Assembly: GCF_024055595.1 (NCBI RefSeq)
Contig: NZ_JAMXOF010000003.1
Coordinates: forward strand, 124,001 to 188,000
Direction: 5' to 3'
Origin: Mucilaginibacter aurantiaciroseus
GTDB taxonomy: Bacteria; Bacteroidota; Bacteroidia; Sphingobacteriales; Sphingobacteriaceae
DNA: 64,000 nucleotides
Shown here: positions 8,141 to 16,584 of the stretch, piece after piece
Layout of the letters: the number at the start of each line of letters is the position of its first letter
How positions within the stretch are numbered: the first letter of the stretch is position 1
Notes under the pieces: generated by a model
Told to the model about the DNA's origin: nothing
Databases searched by the model: none
Seen by the model: the letters and a program-made list of their open reading frames with translations, nothing else
Made by a program: the position numbers and the translations under genes

Positions 8141-8695
8141 TTACAAACTTGCGTTCTCTGGCATAAATTGCAGGCGCTTGGCAAAATAAATATCCCAGCT
8201 GCGTTGTTGCTGTTTATCTACCATATGGTGTGTGTCCTGGTCGTAGTTACTATTAAGCTGTTTATACTTGGCATCAATTCGGTTGAAAATATTCATGGCC
8301 TCGTACTGATAGTTAGCCGTAAAACGGGTTCGCTCAATAGCCCTTAACACTTCTTGCTGCTCTAAATAAGCAATGGTATAATGGCCCTGTTCGTGTTTTA
8401 AAATCTCGGTAAGCTGTTCATAACTGGTTATCCGTGAGCGGTCTATCCACGATTTATCGTTGTTCATAGACAGCCTTACATTGGCGTGTAGGATGTAATT
8501 GCCATCGCCGCGACTAGCCTGGTATTTAAAATCGATAGTGCAATTGGTGTAGGCGATAACGCCCCTGCCATTTGGCTGGGGCGCCCCCTGGAAATCGTTG
8601 ACAGTTAGCAGCCTATGAGGTTGCGCCAAAGCCGGATTGAACGCGAAACACAGCAAAGCTATGGCGCAAATAGTGCGTAAATAGTTGAATATCAT
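8141..8695 (-). CDS. Secreted DUF922-type putative zinc metalloprotease
   Basis: 184 aa with a signal peptide (cleavage near ALA-Q at ~24). The hallmark is LKHEQGHYTIAY, in which His101-Glu102-x-x-His105 forms an HExxH zinc-protease motif, as in DUF922 proteins. Substrates for the family are not established. It follows the SPFH gene after 24 bp on the same strand, so the two are probably co-transcribed; SPFH proteins often associate with membrane proteases, but that link here is inference. Confidence 0.8.
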   Translation of the reverse strand: MIFNYLRTICAIALLCFAFNPALAQPHRLLTVNDFQGAPQPNGRGVIAYTNCTIDFKYQASRGDGNYILHANVRLSMNNDKSWIDRSRITSYEQLTEILKHEQGHYTIAYLEQQEVLRAIERTRFTANYQYEAMNIFNRIDAKYKQLNSNYDQDTHHMVDKQQQRSWDIYFAKRLQFMPENASL

Positions 8696-8719
8696 TTATG
8701 CCAATGGTAAAGTAAAACT

Positions 8720-9661
8720 TTACTTTTTGACTTTATCTGACTGCAAAAGGTTTAAAGCCATCATTTCTTTCATGGTATGCTGCATACCCTCGGTAGAACC
8801 ATCCAGGAAAATAACGTTACCATTGGAGTTTTCGGCGAAGTGTTTGATAGATTCCGTCCACATGGTGAAGAGGATTACCGAGGTATCCATATTGGCTTCC
8901 TTCATCTCTTTGGCTGCAACCGTCATACCCTTGGCCACTTCCTCGCGGAACAGGGCTATACCTTGCCCGCGTAATTGTGCCGCCTGGCGCTCGGCCTCGG
9001 CAGAAATTTTTATGGCATTACCCTCAGCCTCAGCGGCTTTGGTTTTGGTGATCAGTAAAGCCTGGCCTTCGTTCTCGGCGGCGGCTTTCAGGTTATTTGA
9101 TGCCACAACCTGGCTCATCGATTTCATGATGATGTCGTCGAACGTAATATCGTTCAGTTGAAGATCCTGCAGGTGGTAGCCCCAGCCTTCCAGTATGGTA
9201 TCTAACTGTTCTTTAACATGTTCCACAATATCTCGGCGCAATATCAACACCTCACTTTGGCGTTTTGTAGCCACAAATGCACGGATAGAGCCTTCTACCG
9301 TGCGGATCAATGCCTGCATCAGGTTACGCTCATCCACAAACTTAAAAGCTACATTTTTGATGCTTTCTTCCTGCTGATCTAGCACCGAGTATAGCAGCAT
9401 GGCCTTGAAATACACATTGGCCTGATCAAATGTAACCGCCTGAAATTCAAGCTCTACAGATCGGTTTTGGATTGATATTTTGGAGTAGATCTGCTCTACC
9501 AGTGGGATTTTAAAGTTAAGGCCCGGCGTAAGAATGCGGCGATATTTACCAAAAATGGTTACTACCGCTACGGTTCCCTGCTTTACGGTAACAAACGACG
9601 AGAGCGCTACAATGATGATAAAGAATACAAGCAGGTAGGCTACAATTGATGATGATGTCAT
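8720..9661 (-). CDS. SPFH/Band 7 (stomatin/slipin-like) membrane protein
   Basis: About 313 aa starting at the ATG at 9661. A longer reading frame back to a TTG at 9709 is possible but adds an odd second hydrophobic stretch. An N-terminal membrane anchor (~6-25, IVAYLLVFFIIIVALSSFV) is followed by the Band 7 domain (GTVAVVTIFGKYRRILTPGLNFKIP through ~190), then an Ala/Glu-rich coiled-coil segment (KTKAAEAEGNAIKISAEAER) typical of oligomerising SPFH scaffolds. Such proteins organise membrane microdomains and regulate proteases. It sits 24 bp upstream of the HExxH protein gene. The family is clear; the biological role is not. Confidence 0.88.
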   Translation of the reverse strand: MTSSSIVAYLLVFFIIIVALSSFVTVKQGTVAVVTIFGKYRRILTPGLNFKIPLVEQIYSKISIQNRSVELEFQAVTFDQANVYFKAMLLYSVLDQQEESIKNVAFKFVDERNLMQALIRTVEGSIRAFVATKRQSEVLILRRDIVEHVKEQLDTILEGWGYHLQDLQLNDITFDDIIMKSMSQVVASNNLKAAAENEGQALLITKTKAAEAEGNAIKISAEAERQAAQLRGQGIALFREEVAKGMTVAAKEMKEANMDTSVILFTMWTESIKHFAENSNGNVIFLDGSTEGMQHTMKEMMALNLLQSDKVKK

Positions 9662-9806
9662 TAGGCTAAATATTTTTAATAAATATAGGCTTAATAACAA
9701 TAGGTGCAACAGGCAATTTTAAACTCAAAATCCGCGCATTTTTTTCACCAAAAAACGGCCTTGAATCACCATTTTTCGACAGGTAAATAGCCCGTAAAAT
9801 CTATTT

Positions 9807-10796
9807 TTATTCCGCCGTCCAAACCGCATCCACAAACCATTTTTTGTTGTCGAAAAACCGATCCAATGGTTTAAAGCCCGACTTGCCGGCCATCTCATTT
9901 ACCTGCTCCACGGCATATTTTTGCGAGATCTCCATGTAAATGTATTCATCCTTTTGGAACGATATGATTTCCTGACCGATCTTCACTTCCTGGTCGGCGA
10001 GACTAATGAGGTAACTTTTGCATGAACCGGTTTCCGGGTCGTACATGGCGTAGTGGTCAAACTGGCGGGTGTTAAAATCGCCACCAAGCTCGCGGTTAAT
10101 GCGTTCCAGCAAATTGATATTAAAACGTTTGGTAATGCCTTCGCTATCGTTATAGGCAGCCAATACAGTCGCGGGGTTTTTCTTGAGGTCGACACCAATC
10201 AGCACCATATCACCAGTTGATAGGTTGTTGCGCAATTCCTTGCAAAAACCTTCTGCATCTGCTACCTGCATGTTACCGATGTTCGATCCAAGAAACATTA
10301 CCACTTTGCGTTTATTAGAAATAGCCGCAGCTTTTTTCAGCATGTCAAAATACTCGCCGTTAAGGCCTTCTATTTTAATGCCGGGCAGGGTTACGGGTAA
10401 CGTAATATTGAGGTACGAGATTACATTATCCGATATATCAATCGGCAGGTAGGTAAAATCGGCTTCGTTGTCTATCAGGTATTTTAGTAACTGGGTAGAT
10501 TTTGTAGCATCGCCGGCACCAAGTTCTATCAGGTCGAAGGCATCTCCATCGGCAATGATCGCTTTACAAATTTCTGCCGTTTGCGAGGTAAAGATCTCCA
10601 TTTCGCAATTGGTGGGATAGTATTCTTCGCAGTTCATAAGTTCCTGGAAAATCTTATCGCCCTGGGCATCATAAAAATATTTCGACTCCAGATGCTTTGG
10701 AGTGGAGGTTAAACCAGCCACAACGTCCTGTAAAAAACGATCGTCGATTGAGGTATTTGCTGTGGTTTGTTGTGTTACTGTACTGGTATATTCCAT
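9807..10796 (-). CDS. egtD: L-histidine N-alpha-methyltransferase
   Basis: SAM-dependent enzyme that trimethylates histidine to hercynine, the first step of ergothioneine synthesis in the cytoplasm. At 329 aa it has the usual length. It carries the EgtD opening (LTSTPKHLESKYFYDAQGD, an F/Y-D-x-x-G type motif), a SAM-binding loop LIELGAGDATKS (~93-104) and MFLGSNIGN, all typical of the family. It is the last gene of a six-gene operon and follows egtB after 17 bp. Confidence 0.95.
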   Translation of the reverse strand: MEYTSTVTQQTTANTSIDDRFLQDVVAGLTSTPKHLESKYFYDAQGDKIFQELMNCEEYYPTNCEMEIFTSQTAEICKAIIADGDAFDLIELGAGDATKSTQLLKYLIDNEADFTYLPIDISDNVISYLNITLPVTLPGIKIEGLNGEYFDMLKKAAAISNKRKVVMFLGSNIGNMQVADAEGFCKELRNNLSTGDMVLIGVDLKKNPATVLAAYNDSEGITKRFNINLLERINRELGGDFNTRQFDHYAMYDPETGSCKSYLISLADQEVKIGQEIISFQKDEYIYMEISQKYAVEQVNEMAGKSGFKPLDRFFDNKKWFVDAVWTAE

Positions 10797-10813
10797 AATG
10801 TTGTATTGTGAGC

Positions 10814-11968
10814 TTACTTAGCAAGACGGATGCCAGTAAATTGCCAGCGCAACTCCGGCTGGAAGAAATTACGATATGTAATGCGGCTATGGTTTGGCGA
10901 GGTTACTTCTGATGCACCCCTCAGCACTTTTTGCCCTACCATAAATTTACCATTGTATTCGCCAATGGCGCCCGGTGCTTTCGCAAAACCAGGGTAAGGC
11001 AGGTAGGCGCTTTCTGTCCATTCCCAGCACTTGCCCCATTTAAATTGGGAAGCCGCGGCTTCCCACTCAAATTCGGTGGGCAAACGCATGCCTTTCCATG
11101 AGGCGTAGGCGTACGCTTCATAATAGCTAATGTGGCGCGCGGGCTCGTGCAGGTTTAGCTTCTCTAAACCATTGTAGGTGTAGTTGTGCCATTCACCCTC
11201 GATGCTATGCCAGTACATTGGGGAATTTACCTTATTGGTATTTACCCAATCCCAGCCGGCGGCATGCCAGTGGCGGAAATCGTGATAGCCGGCATCATTT
11301 ATAAATTCTAAATATTCGGCATTGGTTACCAGGTCCGGACTTATCTCAAATGCATTCAGGTACACCTTGTGGCGGTTCAGTTCATTGTCAAATGAGAAAC
11401 CTTCGCCCTCAAAACCTATCTCGTAAACACCTTCTTTTAACTTGATAAATGGCGCGCCCATTTTCTCTGACTTTGGCGAAATGTAACTATGCGAGTAAGC
11501 CGGGAACAGCGGGTTATTACCCAATATAAATTTTATATCGGTCAGCAACAATTCCTGGTGTTGCTCCTCGTGGTTAAAACCAAGGATCAATAATTCTCTC
11601 ACATCATCACTTACATCGCCGCAGGCCAAAAAGTTGTACATGGCATCATCCACATACTTTCGGTAGCGCTTAATGTCTATTACCGTAGGGCGACTTAAAT
11701 TACCACGATCCGTGCGGATAACGCGGTTGCCCACGGTTTCGTAATAGCTGTTAAAAACGTAATTGTAGTTAGTGTCAAACTCCTGGTATTCGGCAAAGTA
11801 GGGTTTCAGGATAAAAGTTTCGAAAAACCAGGTGGTGTGCCCGATATGCCATTTAGGTGGGCTAACATCTACCACGGGTTGTACCACATAATCTTCGGTT
11901 TGCAGGGGTTCGCAAATGGCGTCGGTACGCTGGCGAACTTTTTTGTAACAGTCGGCTAAATCAATCAT
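10814..11968 (-). CDS. egtB: Ergothioneine biosynthesis sulfoxide synthase
   Basis: Non-haem iron enzyme that joins a sulfur donor (cysteine or gamma-glutamylcysteine) to hercynine with O2. In its 384 aa, an N-terminal DinB-like domain carries the predicted iron triad: His44 (in WHIGHTTWFFE) and His133/His137 (in FNHEEQHQE). A C-terminal FGE-sulfatase-type domain (~165-384) ends with the usual GIRLAK. Neither EgtC nor EgtE is encoded next to it. This fits a cysteine-using or shortened pathway in which another PLP lyase finishes the product. It lies between the transporter fusion (2-bp gap) and egtD (17-bp gap). Confidence 0.95.
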   Translation of the reverse strand: MIDLADCYKKVRQRTDAICEPLQTEDYVVQPVVDVSPPKWHIGHTTWFFETFILKPYFAEYQEFDTNYNYVFNSYYETVGNRVIRTDRGNLSRPTVIDIKRYRKYVDDAMYNFLACGDVSDDVRELLILGFNHEEQHQELLLTDIKFILGNNPLFPAYSHSYISPKSEKMGAPFIKLKEGVYEIGFEGEGFSFDNELNRHKVYLNAFEISPDLVTNAEYLEFINDAGYHDFRHWHAAGWDWVNTNKVNSPMYWHSIEGEWHNYTYNGLEKLNLHEPARHISYYEAYAYASWKGMRLPTEFEWEAAASQFKWGKCWEWTESAYLPYPGFAKAPGAIGEYNGKFMVGQKVLRGASEVTSPNHSRITYRNFFQPELRWQFTGIRLAK

Positions 11969-11970
11969 AA

Positions 11971-13542
11971 TTACTTCCTTTCCAAATACCTCTTAAGGTC
12001 TGATATTGTTTTAATGTGCAGCTCATTTGCCTGCTTTTGGCGCATCATTAATGCATACGCATTATTAAACCCAATTGGTTTTAGCCATTTTATCTGGTAG
12101 CGCTTCGCAAATTCATGCTGCACGTAGTTGTAGGTACTATCCTTACTCACCTGCAGCCGGGTAACCGTTTGGGGCGACGCCTTTAAAATAGCCAATAAAC
12201 CTGTGCCGGTATACTCCGGGTAAAAGTCTATCTGGTCGTTCGTCATGGCGTCAAAAACTATTTTGGTTCCGCCCAAGCCTGTTTTGGTAGCTACGCTATA
12301 ATTCGTATAACCTTTAATTAGCATGGTGTACATGCTGGCCAAGATGTATTGCTCACCAAAAATTTTTGAGCCGATGCGCACCGTACCTTCGTTGCCGCCA
12401 CGCTCGGGTCTGTACAGTTTTTTTGAAACCAGAAAATCTTTAGCCACTCGCTCCGGCGTTTGGTGAAGGTAGTCAGTCCGGTAATTTAATTCGGTCATTA
12501 CCGAGTCAGTAATTTTGCCGGCCAGCAGGTTCAGCGTTTTTTCTAGCTCAGGAAATTTTCTAAGGGCATCTTCCCTCACAATCGGCGCGGCATAATATGG
12601 CGGGAAGATCTTTTTATCATCATTTAACACCACCAGATCGTAAGCCTTTAAGCGTCCGTCCGTACTGTATCCGCTTATTACATCCAGTTCTTTTTCCTGC
12701 GCGGCCTTGTACATTACGGCATCATTTATCACAATGGTGTGGATCTTTAACCCATACTTGCTGATGAGGCCCAGGTTACCATCCTGTCTGCCCATAAACT
12801 CGGGCGTAAAGCCTGCGGTTAGTTTACTGCCATAGGCAGATGGGATAAAGTACAGGCACGATAAAAAGATCAGCAACACAGGGGCGAACTTCACCGCGCC
12901 TTTTATCTTTTTAAAATTCAGTTTTTGCAATCGCGACAGCAGGAAATCAAACAATATAGCCAGCATAGCAGCCGGGATAGCGCCTGCCAGGATCATGTTG
13001 GTATTGTTTAGCGAGATGCCGCCAAAAATAAATTCGCCCAGGCCACCTGCTGCGATGTAGGATGCAAGGGTAGCCACACCTACGTTGATAACCGTGGCTG
13101 TACGTATACCCGCTAATATTACGGGCATAGCCAAGGGCAATTCTACTTTAAACAATACCTGCCATTTGTTCATACCCATGGCAACAGCGGCTTCCTTAAC
13201 GGTTGCATCAACCCCGGTAATACCGGTATAGGTATTACGGATGATGGGCAGCAAAGCATAAAGTAATAGCGCCACAATTGCAGGTTTTGCACCGATGCCT
13301 AAAACCGGGATCATGAAACCAAGCAGGGCAATACTGGGGATGGTTTGCAGGATGCCGGCAATGCCCAGCACAATGCCCGACAGCTGTTTTTTACGGGTGA
13401 TGTAAATGCCCAAAGGCAACCCCACCAGCACAGCGATGAACAACGAGATAAACGTTAGCCCAATATGCTGCATGGTTTGCACCCCAAGCTTATCGGCCTG
13501 CTGCTGCATAAATTCCCATAAAGTTTGCTGATGCTCATTCAT
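11971..13542 (-). CDS. EgtU-like ABC permease / substrate-binding protein fusion (binding domain permuted)
   Basis: 523 aa. The N-terminal half (~1-215) is a betaine/choline-type permease (five or six TM segments; motif GMNKWQVLFKVELPLAMP for ATPase contact). After another TM (~222-242) comes a ProX/OpuAC-type binding domain. The domain's motifs appear in swapped order: the C-lobe (AGFTPEFMGRQDG, STDGRLKAYDLVVLNDD, FPPYYAAPIVRED, LAGKI) comes first, and the N-lobe (VRIGSKIFGEQY, FYPEYTGTG, GFNNAYALM) comes last, as in a circular permutation. The known ergothioneine importer EgtU is also a permease-binding protein fusion. With egtB and egtD directly downstream, ergothioneine or hercynine is the favoured ligand, and glycine betaine or choline the alternative. 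Confidence 0.85.
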   Translation of the reverse strand: MNEHQQTLWEFMQQQADKLGVQTMQHIGLTFISLFIAVLVGLPLGIYITRKKQLSGIVLGIAGILQTIPSIALLGFMIPVLGIGAKPAIVALLLYALLPIIRNTYTGITGVDATVKEAAVAMGMNKWQVLFKVELPLAMPVILAGIRTATVINVGVATLASYIAAGGLGEFIFGGISLNNTNMILAGAIPAAMLAILFDFLLSRLQKLNFKKIKGAVKFAPVLLIFLSCLYFIPSAYGSKLTAGFTPEFMGRQDGNLGLISKYGLKIHTIVINDAVMYKAAQEKELDVISGYSTDGRLKAYDLVVLNDDKKIFPPYYAAPIVREDALRKFPELEKTLNLLAGKITDSVMTELNYRTDYLHQTPERVAKDFLVSKKLYRPERGGNEGTVRIGSKIFGEQYILASMYTMLIKGYTNYSVATKTGLGGTKIVFDAMTNDQIDFYPEYTGTGLLAILKASPQTVTRLQVSKDSTYNYVQHEFAKRYQIKWLKPIGFNNAYALMMRQKQANELHIKTISDLKRYLERK

Positions 13543-14500
13543 GGGATTGGTGATTTTTATATTTTGAAAACGCGGCCATCAACTGGTCGAACGTGATGGG
13601 TCTTACTTCTTTATTTTGCTGGTTTAGCACGTTAATGTTTTCCCGCGGGTAAAATTTAAAGTTCTCTAAAGCCTCCCAAACGCCGGATGATGCCGGGATT
13701 AGCGAAGTGTTTATTTTTTTACCGCCCTCCGGCAGGTACTCCCAAATATCGCTTAGTTTAATGGTTTTAAACTCCAGCTGCAGGTGCTGCTCTTTTAGGA
13801 AATTGCGCACAAAATCGTTAACCGGGTTAAACAACAGATTGGCCGGTGAGCCTATCTGTATAATTTTACCTTTATCCATCAAGGCAATGCGGTCGGCCAG
13901 TTCAAAGGCTTCCTGCACATCGTGGGTTACCATAATAATGGTTTTGCGTTTCAGTTCGTCCAACGCTAAAAATTCGCCATGAATTTTTGAACGGGTAACG
14001 TTATCTAAGGCGCCGAAAGGCTCGTCCATTAGCAATACGGGCGGGTTGGCCACCAAAGCCCTTGCCAAGCCAATACGCTGCTGCTGGCCACCGCTTAGTT
14101 CGTTAGGGTAAACATTCAGATAATTTTTATCGAGGTGGAGCTTTTCCAGTAGCTCGGCGACACGTGCTTGCGTTTTGGCCTTATCCCATTTAAGCAGGTT
14201 GGGCACAATGGCAATGTTTTCTGCAACGGTGTAATGCGGGAATAGGCCGTTGTTTTGCAGCACATACCCAATGCTACGCCGTAAGATCTCGGCGGGTTGG
14301 CCGATGATGTTTTTGCCATCGATAGCAATTGACCCGCTGTCGGGTTCTATCAACCGGTTAAGCATTTTTAGCGTAGTGGTTTTGCCGGAGCCGCTTGTAC
14401 CCAAAAGTACCATATTCTCACCCTCGTTCACCTCAAAGGAAATATCATCAACCGCGTGTGTTGTGCCAAAGGTTTTTACAAGATGCTCAACTTTTATCAT
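13535..14500 (-). CDS. ABC transporter ATP-binding protein, EgtV/OpuCA-like
   Basis: ATPase partner of the downstream fusion (8-bp overlap), 321 aa. Walker A is GTSGSGKTT (~34-42), the Q-loop is in VLQNNGLFPH, the signature is LSGGQQQRIGLARAL and Walker B is LLMDEPFGALD, followed by the switch His in VTHD. A C-terminal extension of ~70 aa (~250-321) stands where OpuCA-type proteins have CBS domains, but no CBS motif is clear. It probably powers uptake of ergothioneine, hercynine or a betaine. Confidence 0.9.
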   Translation of the reverse strand: MIKVEHLVKTFGTTHAVDDISFEVNEGENMVLLGTSGSGKTTTLKMLNRLIEPDSGSIAIDGKNIIGQPAEILRRSIGYVLQNNGLFPHYTVAENIAIVPNLLKWDKAKTQARVAELLEKLHLDKNYLNVYPNELSGGQQQRIGLARALVANPPVLLMDEPFGALDNVTRSKIHGEFLALDELKRKTIIMVTHDVQEAFELADRIALMDKGKIIQIGSPANLLFNPVNDFVRNFLKEQHLQLEFKTIKLSDIWEYLPEGGKKINTSLIPASSGVWEALENFKFYPRENINVLNQQNKEVRPITFDQLMAAFSKYKNHQSHE

Positions 14501-14506
14501 CGGGCG

Positions 14507-15898
14507 TTATTCATCTAAAGTCATGAATAAATTATTCAGCGACTCCGAATAGGTGGGGTGCGCAAACACACAATACCTGATTCTGTCGTAAGTGATGCCA
14601 CCCTCCATCGCCATTTGCAATACGCTCATCACCTCGCCCCCTTCGCTACCAATGATGGCCGCGCCCAGGATCTTTTTGGTTTTGGCATCTACTACAGCTT
14701 TCATCATGCCACGGGTGTCTCCGGTCTCGATAGCGCGGGCAACGTGCGCCATAGGCAGGGTTGCTATTTTATAATCCAGCCCTTGCTCTTTAGCCTGCGC
14801 TTCGGTAATGCCTACGCGGCCCAGTTCGGGGTCGGTAAACATACAATAGGGTACTGGCCTATCGTTAATATTCAGGTTCTGTTTTTCGATGAGGTTGCGG
14901 TAAACAATGGTGTAATCGTTATAAGAGATATGCGTAAACACCGGGCCGCCTTTAACATCGCCAAGGGCATAAATGCCTTTAACATTTGTTTCCAGCTTGC
15001 TGTTTACCTTGATGTTGCCTTTATCGTCCATCTTAACGCCGGTTTTATCCAGGCCAAGCGTATCCGTTTGCGGCGCGCGACCGATAGCGATCAACACATG
15101 GCTGCATTTGATCTTTTGCTCTTTGCTACCCACGCTTACCGTAGCAGTAATTTTGCCTTTGCCCTTTGTTTTAAATTTGATGGCTTTGGCATTAGCGTGG
15201 ATAGTAATATCTTCCTGCTCCAAAATTTGGGTGATCTCGGTAGAGATATCCTCGTCCTCGCGGGATAATAACCTGCTTGCTTTTTCCAAAATGGTAACCT
15301 TGCTGCCAAACCTGCGGAACATCTGCCCAAATTCCAGCCCTATGTAGTTACCCCCAATGATGAGCAGATGCGCGGGCACTTTCTCCAGGTCGAGGATAGT
15401 GGTTGATGTCAGGTAATCTATTTCATCCAGTCCCTCAATATCATTAGGGATTATGGTTTTAGCACCTGTATTGATAAAAACTAAAGGGGCCTTAAACTCC
15501 TGCGCCTTGCCCTTTATATTAGGCGTTACACTGATGGTTTTTTTATCGATAAAGGTAGCGTTGCCAAAAAGCAGATCGAGGTTTGGGGTTTCCTCTACCG
15601 CCGCTTGCCCGCCGTTGCGCGATTTCAGGACGATATCATCCTTATGTTTTTTAACCTGGCGCATGTCAACCCTGTACCCTTTTATAGTTACGCCCATCTC
15701 GGTGCATTTACCTGCCAGATACGCTACGCGCGCGCTGGCAACCATGGTTTTGGTAGGCGTACAGCCATCGTTAACACATGTGCCGCCAATGAAGCGCTTT
15801 TCTACAAGCAGGGTTTTTTTACCAGAAATAGCCAGTTTTTTGGCAAGCGGCATCCCCGCCTGGCCAGATCCTATTACTATACAATCGTATTCCTTCAT
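14507..15898 (-). CDS. FAD/NAD(P)H-dependent disulfide oxidoreductase (MerA/Lpd-like)
   Basis: 463 aa, class I pyridine nucleotide-disulfide oxidoreductase. It has an FAD-binding GSGQAG (10-15), a redox-active disulfide C41-V-N-D-G-C46 in IGGTCVNDGCTPTK, an NAD(P)-binding IIGGNYIGLEFG (~178-189), a second FAD motif YALGDVKGG, and a dimerisation domain ending in AHPTYSESL with the conserved His/Glu pair. No heavy-metal-associated domain and no C-terminal Cys pair of true MerA are seen, so mercury reduction is unlikely. It sits inside the ergothioneine operon (6 bp from the ABC ATPase; one-base overlap with the DUF427 gene), which makes a low-molecular-weight disulfide such as ergothioneine disulfide an attractive substrate. 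That is inference. Confidence 0.88.
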   Translation of the reverse strand: MKEYDCIVIGSGQAGMPLAKKLAISGKKTLLVEKRFIGGTCVNDGCTPTKTMVASARVAYLAGKCTEMGVTIKGYRVDMRQVKKHKDDIVLKSRNGGQAAVEETPNLDLLFGNATFIDKKTISVTPNIKGKAQEFKAPLVFINTGAKTIIPNDIEGLDEIDYLTSTTILDLEKVPAHLLIIGGNYIGLEFGQMFRRFGSKVTILEKASRLLSREDEDISTEITQILEQEDITIHANAKAIKFKTKGKGKITATVSVGSKEQKIKCSHVLIAIGRAPQTDTLGLDKTGVKMDDKGNIKVNSKLETNVKGIYALGDVKGGPVFTHISYNDYTIVYRNLIEKQNLNINDRPVPYCMFTDPELGRVGITEAQAKEQGLDYKIATLPMAHVARAIETGDTRGMMKAVVDAKTKKILGAAIIGSEGGEVMSVLQMAMEGGITYDRIRYCVFAHPTYSESLNNLFMTLDE

Positions 15899-16179
15899 TA
15901 TTGGGTTATTTTAACACCTTTCCAAAAGGCTATATAATTGGTGATATTGGCGGCTGCCAATTTTGGCTTGGGGTAATACCAGGCCGCATCTTTGTTTTGT
16001 TGCCCATCCACCTCAATGGTGTAATAAGAGGCAATGCCTTTCCAGGGGCAGGTGGTGTGGGTACTGCATTCCCTCAAAAATTCGGGCTTTACGCTGTCAT
16101 TAGGGAAATAATGATTGTTTTCAACTACAATGGTGTCATTGCTTTCGGCGATAATCTGGTTGTTCCAAACGGCTTTCAT
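15898..16179 (-). CDS. DUF427 protein
   Basis: Small cytoplasmic protein of 93 aa. The DUF427 hallmarks are present: MKAVWNNQIIAES at the start, VVENNHYFP, the C-x-x-x-x-x-C-PWKG motif (CSTHTTCPWKG) and AAWYYPKPK. The function of the family is not established. It is the first gene of the ergothioneine operon, its stop sharing a base with the next start (TAATG). A TACCTTTA element at 16197-16204 is a weak promoter candidate. Confidence 0.88.
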   Translation of the reverse strand: MKAVWNNQIIAESNDTIVVENNHYFPNDSVKPEFLRECSTHTTCPWKGIASYYTIEVDGQQNKDAAWYYPKPKLAAANITNYIAFWKGVKITQ

Positions 16180-16196
16180 AAGGCTAATTGTTTATA

Positions 16197-16204
16197 TAAA
16201 GGTA
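16197..16204 (-). promoter_or_regulatory. Weak -7-like element before the ergothioneine operon
   Basis: TACCTTTA on the minus strand, 17 nt before the DUF427 start, differs from TAnnTTTG by one base. No well-spaced -33 element was found. Confidence 0.3.
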
Positions 16205-16354
16205 CTTTATAAGTATTGGATTTATAAATAGCCAAACAGGTTTTTTGTTTGCCATATTCTAAATTGATGTGCTAATAATTAATAGACGCGCGGGGTCAAA
16301 AAACCTTTCTAAAAATTTTTGTGAAAAAATATTTTTAATTTATCCGGAAACGTA

Positions 16355-16362
16355 TATCTTTG
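16355..16362 (+). promoter_or_regulatory. -7 element of the tRNA-Glu promoter
   Basis: TATCTTTG in the context GTATATCTTTGCA is the form often seen before stable RNA genes in Bacteroidota. It is ~55 bp upstream of the tRNA, leaving a short 5' leader. Confidence 0.6.
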
Positions 16363-16417
16363 CAATCCCAAAATAAGGGAAAATAAATTTAAAATATCGG
16401 ATTTATAACTCTAAAAT

Positions 16418-16492
16418 GGCCCGTTCGTCTAGGGGTTAGGACGTTAGATTTTCATTCTAGAAACAGGGGTTCGATTCCCCTACGGGCTACCA
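16418..16492 (+). tRNA. tRNA-Glu (anticodon TTC)
   Basis: 72-nt cloverleaf plus encoded CCA. The acceptor arms GGCCCGT / ACGGGCT pair with a G-U at position 1-72, the anticodon loop is TTTTCAT within GATTTTCATTC, the T loop is GTTCGATTC, and the discriminator is A. It is followed at once by a strong terminator. Its 3' end is the presumed integration site of the region to its right. Confidence 0.96.
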
Positions 16493-16499
16493 AAGGAAA
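16474..16499 (+). repeat. Left copy of 26-bp direct repeat (tRNA-Glu 3' end; attL-like)
   Basis: The 26 bases covering the end of the T arm, acceptor 3' strand, CCA and 7 flanking bases recur exactly at 42498-42523 in the same orientation. This is the arrangement left by integrases that target tRNA 3' ends. Confidence 0.75.
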
Positions 16500-16527
16500 C
16501 GTACATAATTGTATGTTTCCTTTTTTT
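16493..16527 (+). terminator. Terminator after tRNA-Glu
   Basis: Hairpin with AAAGGAAACGTAC / GTATGTTTCCTTT arms followed by seven T. It directly follows the CCA end. Confidence 0.85.
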
Positions 16528-16584
16528 ATGCAGTTACCTTTTTGACTATGATGAAATTAGAACATTAATGTAAGCCCGAAAAAG

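Noticed and set aside
14558-15268. 236-codon plus-strand frame opposite the disulfide reductase gene
   Set aside because: Shadow of a well-supported enzyme gene; composition is not protein-like and there is no start context.
14507-15898. Mercuric reductase
   Set aside because: The CxxxxC active site is shared by many disulfide reductases; the HMA domain, terminal Cys pair and any mer genes are missing.
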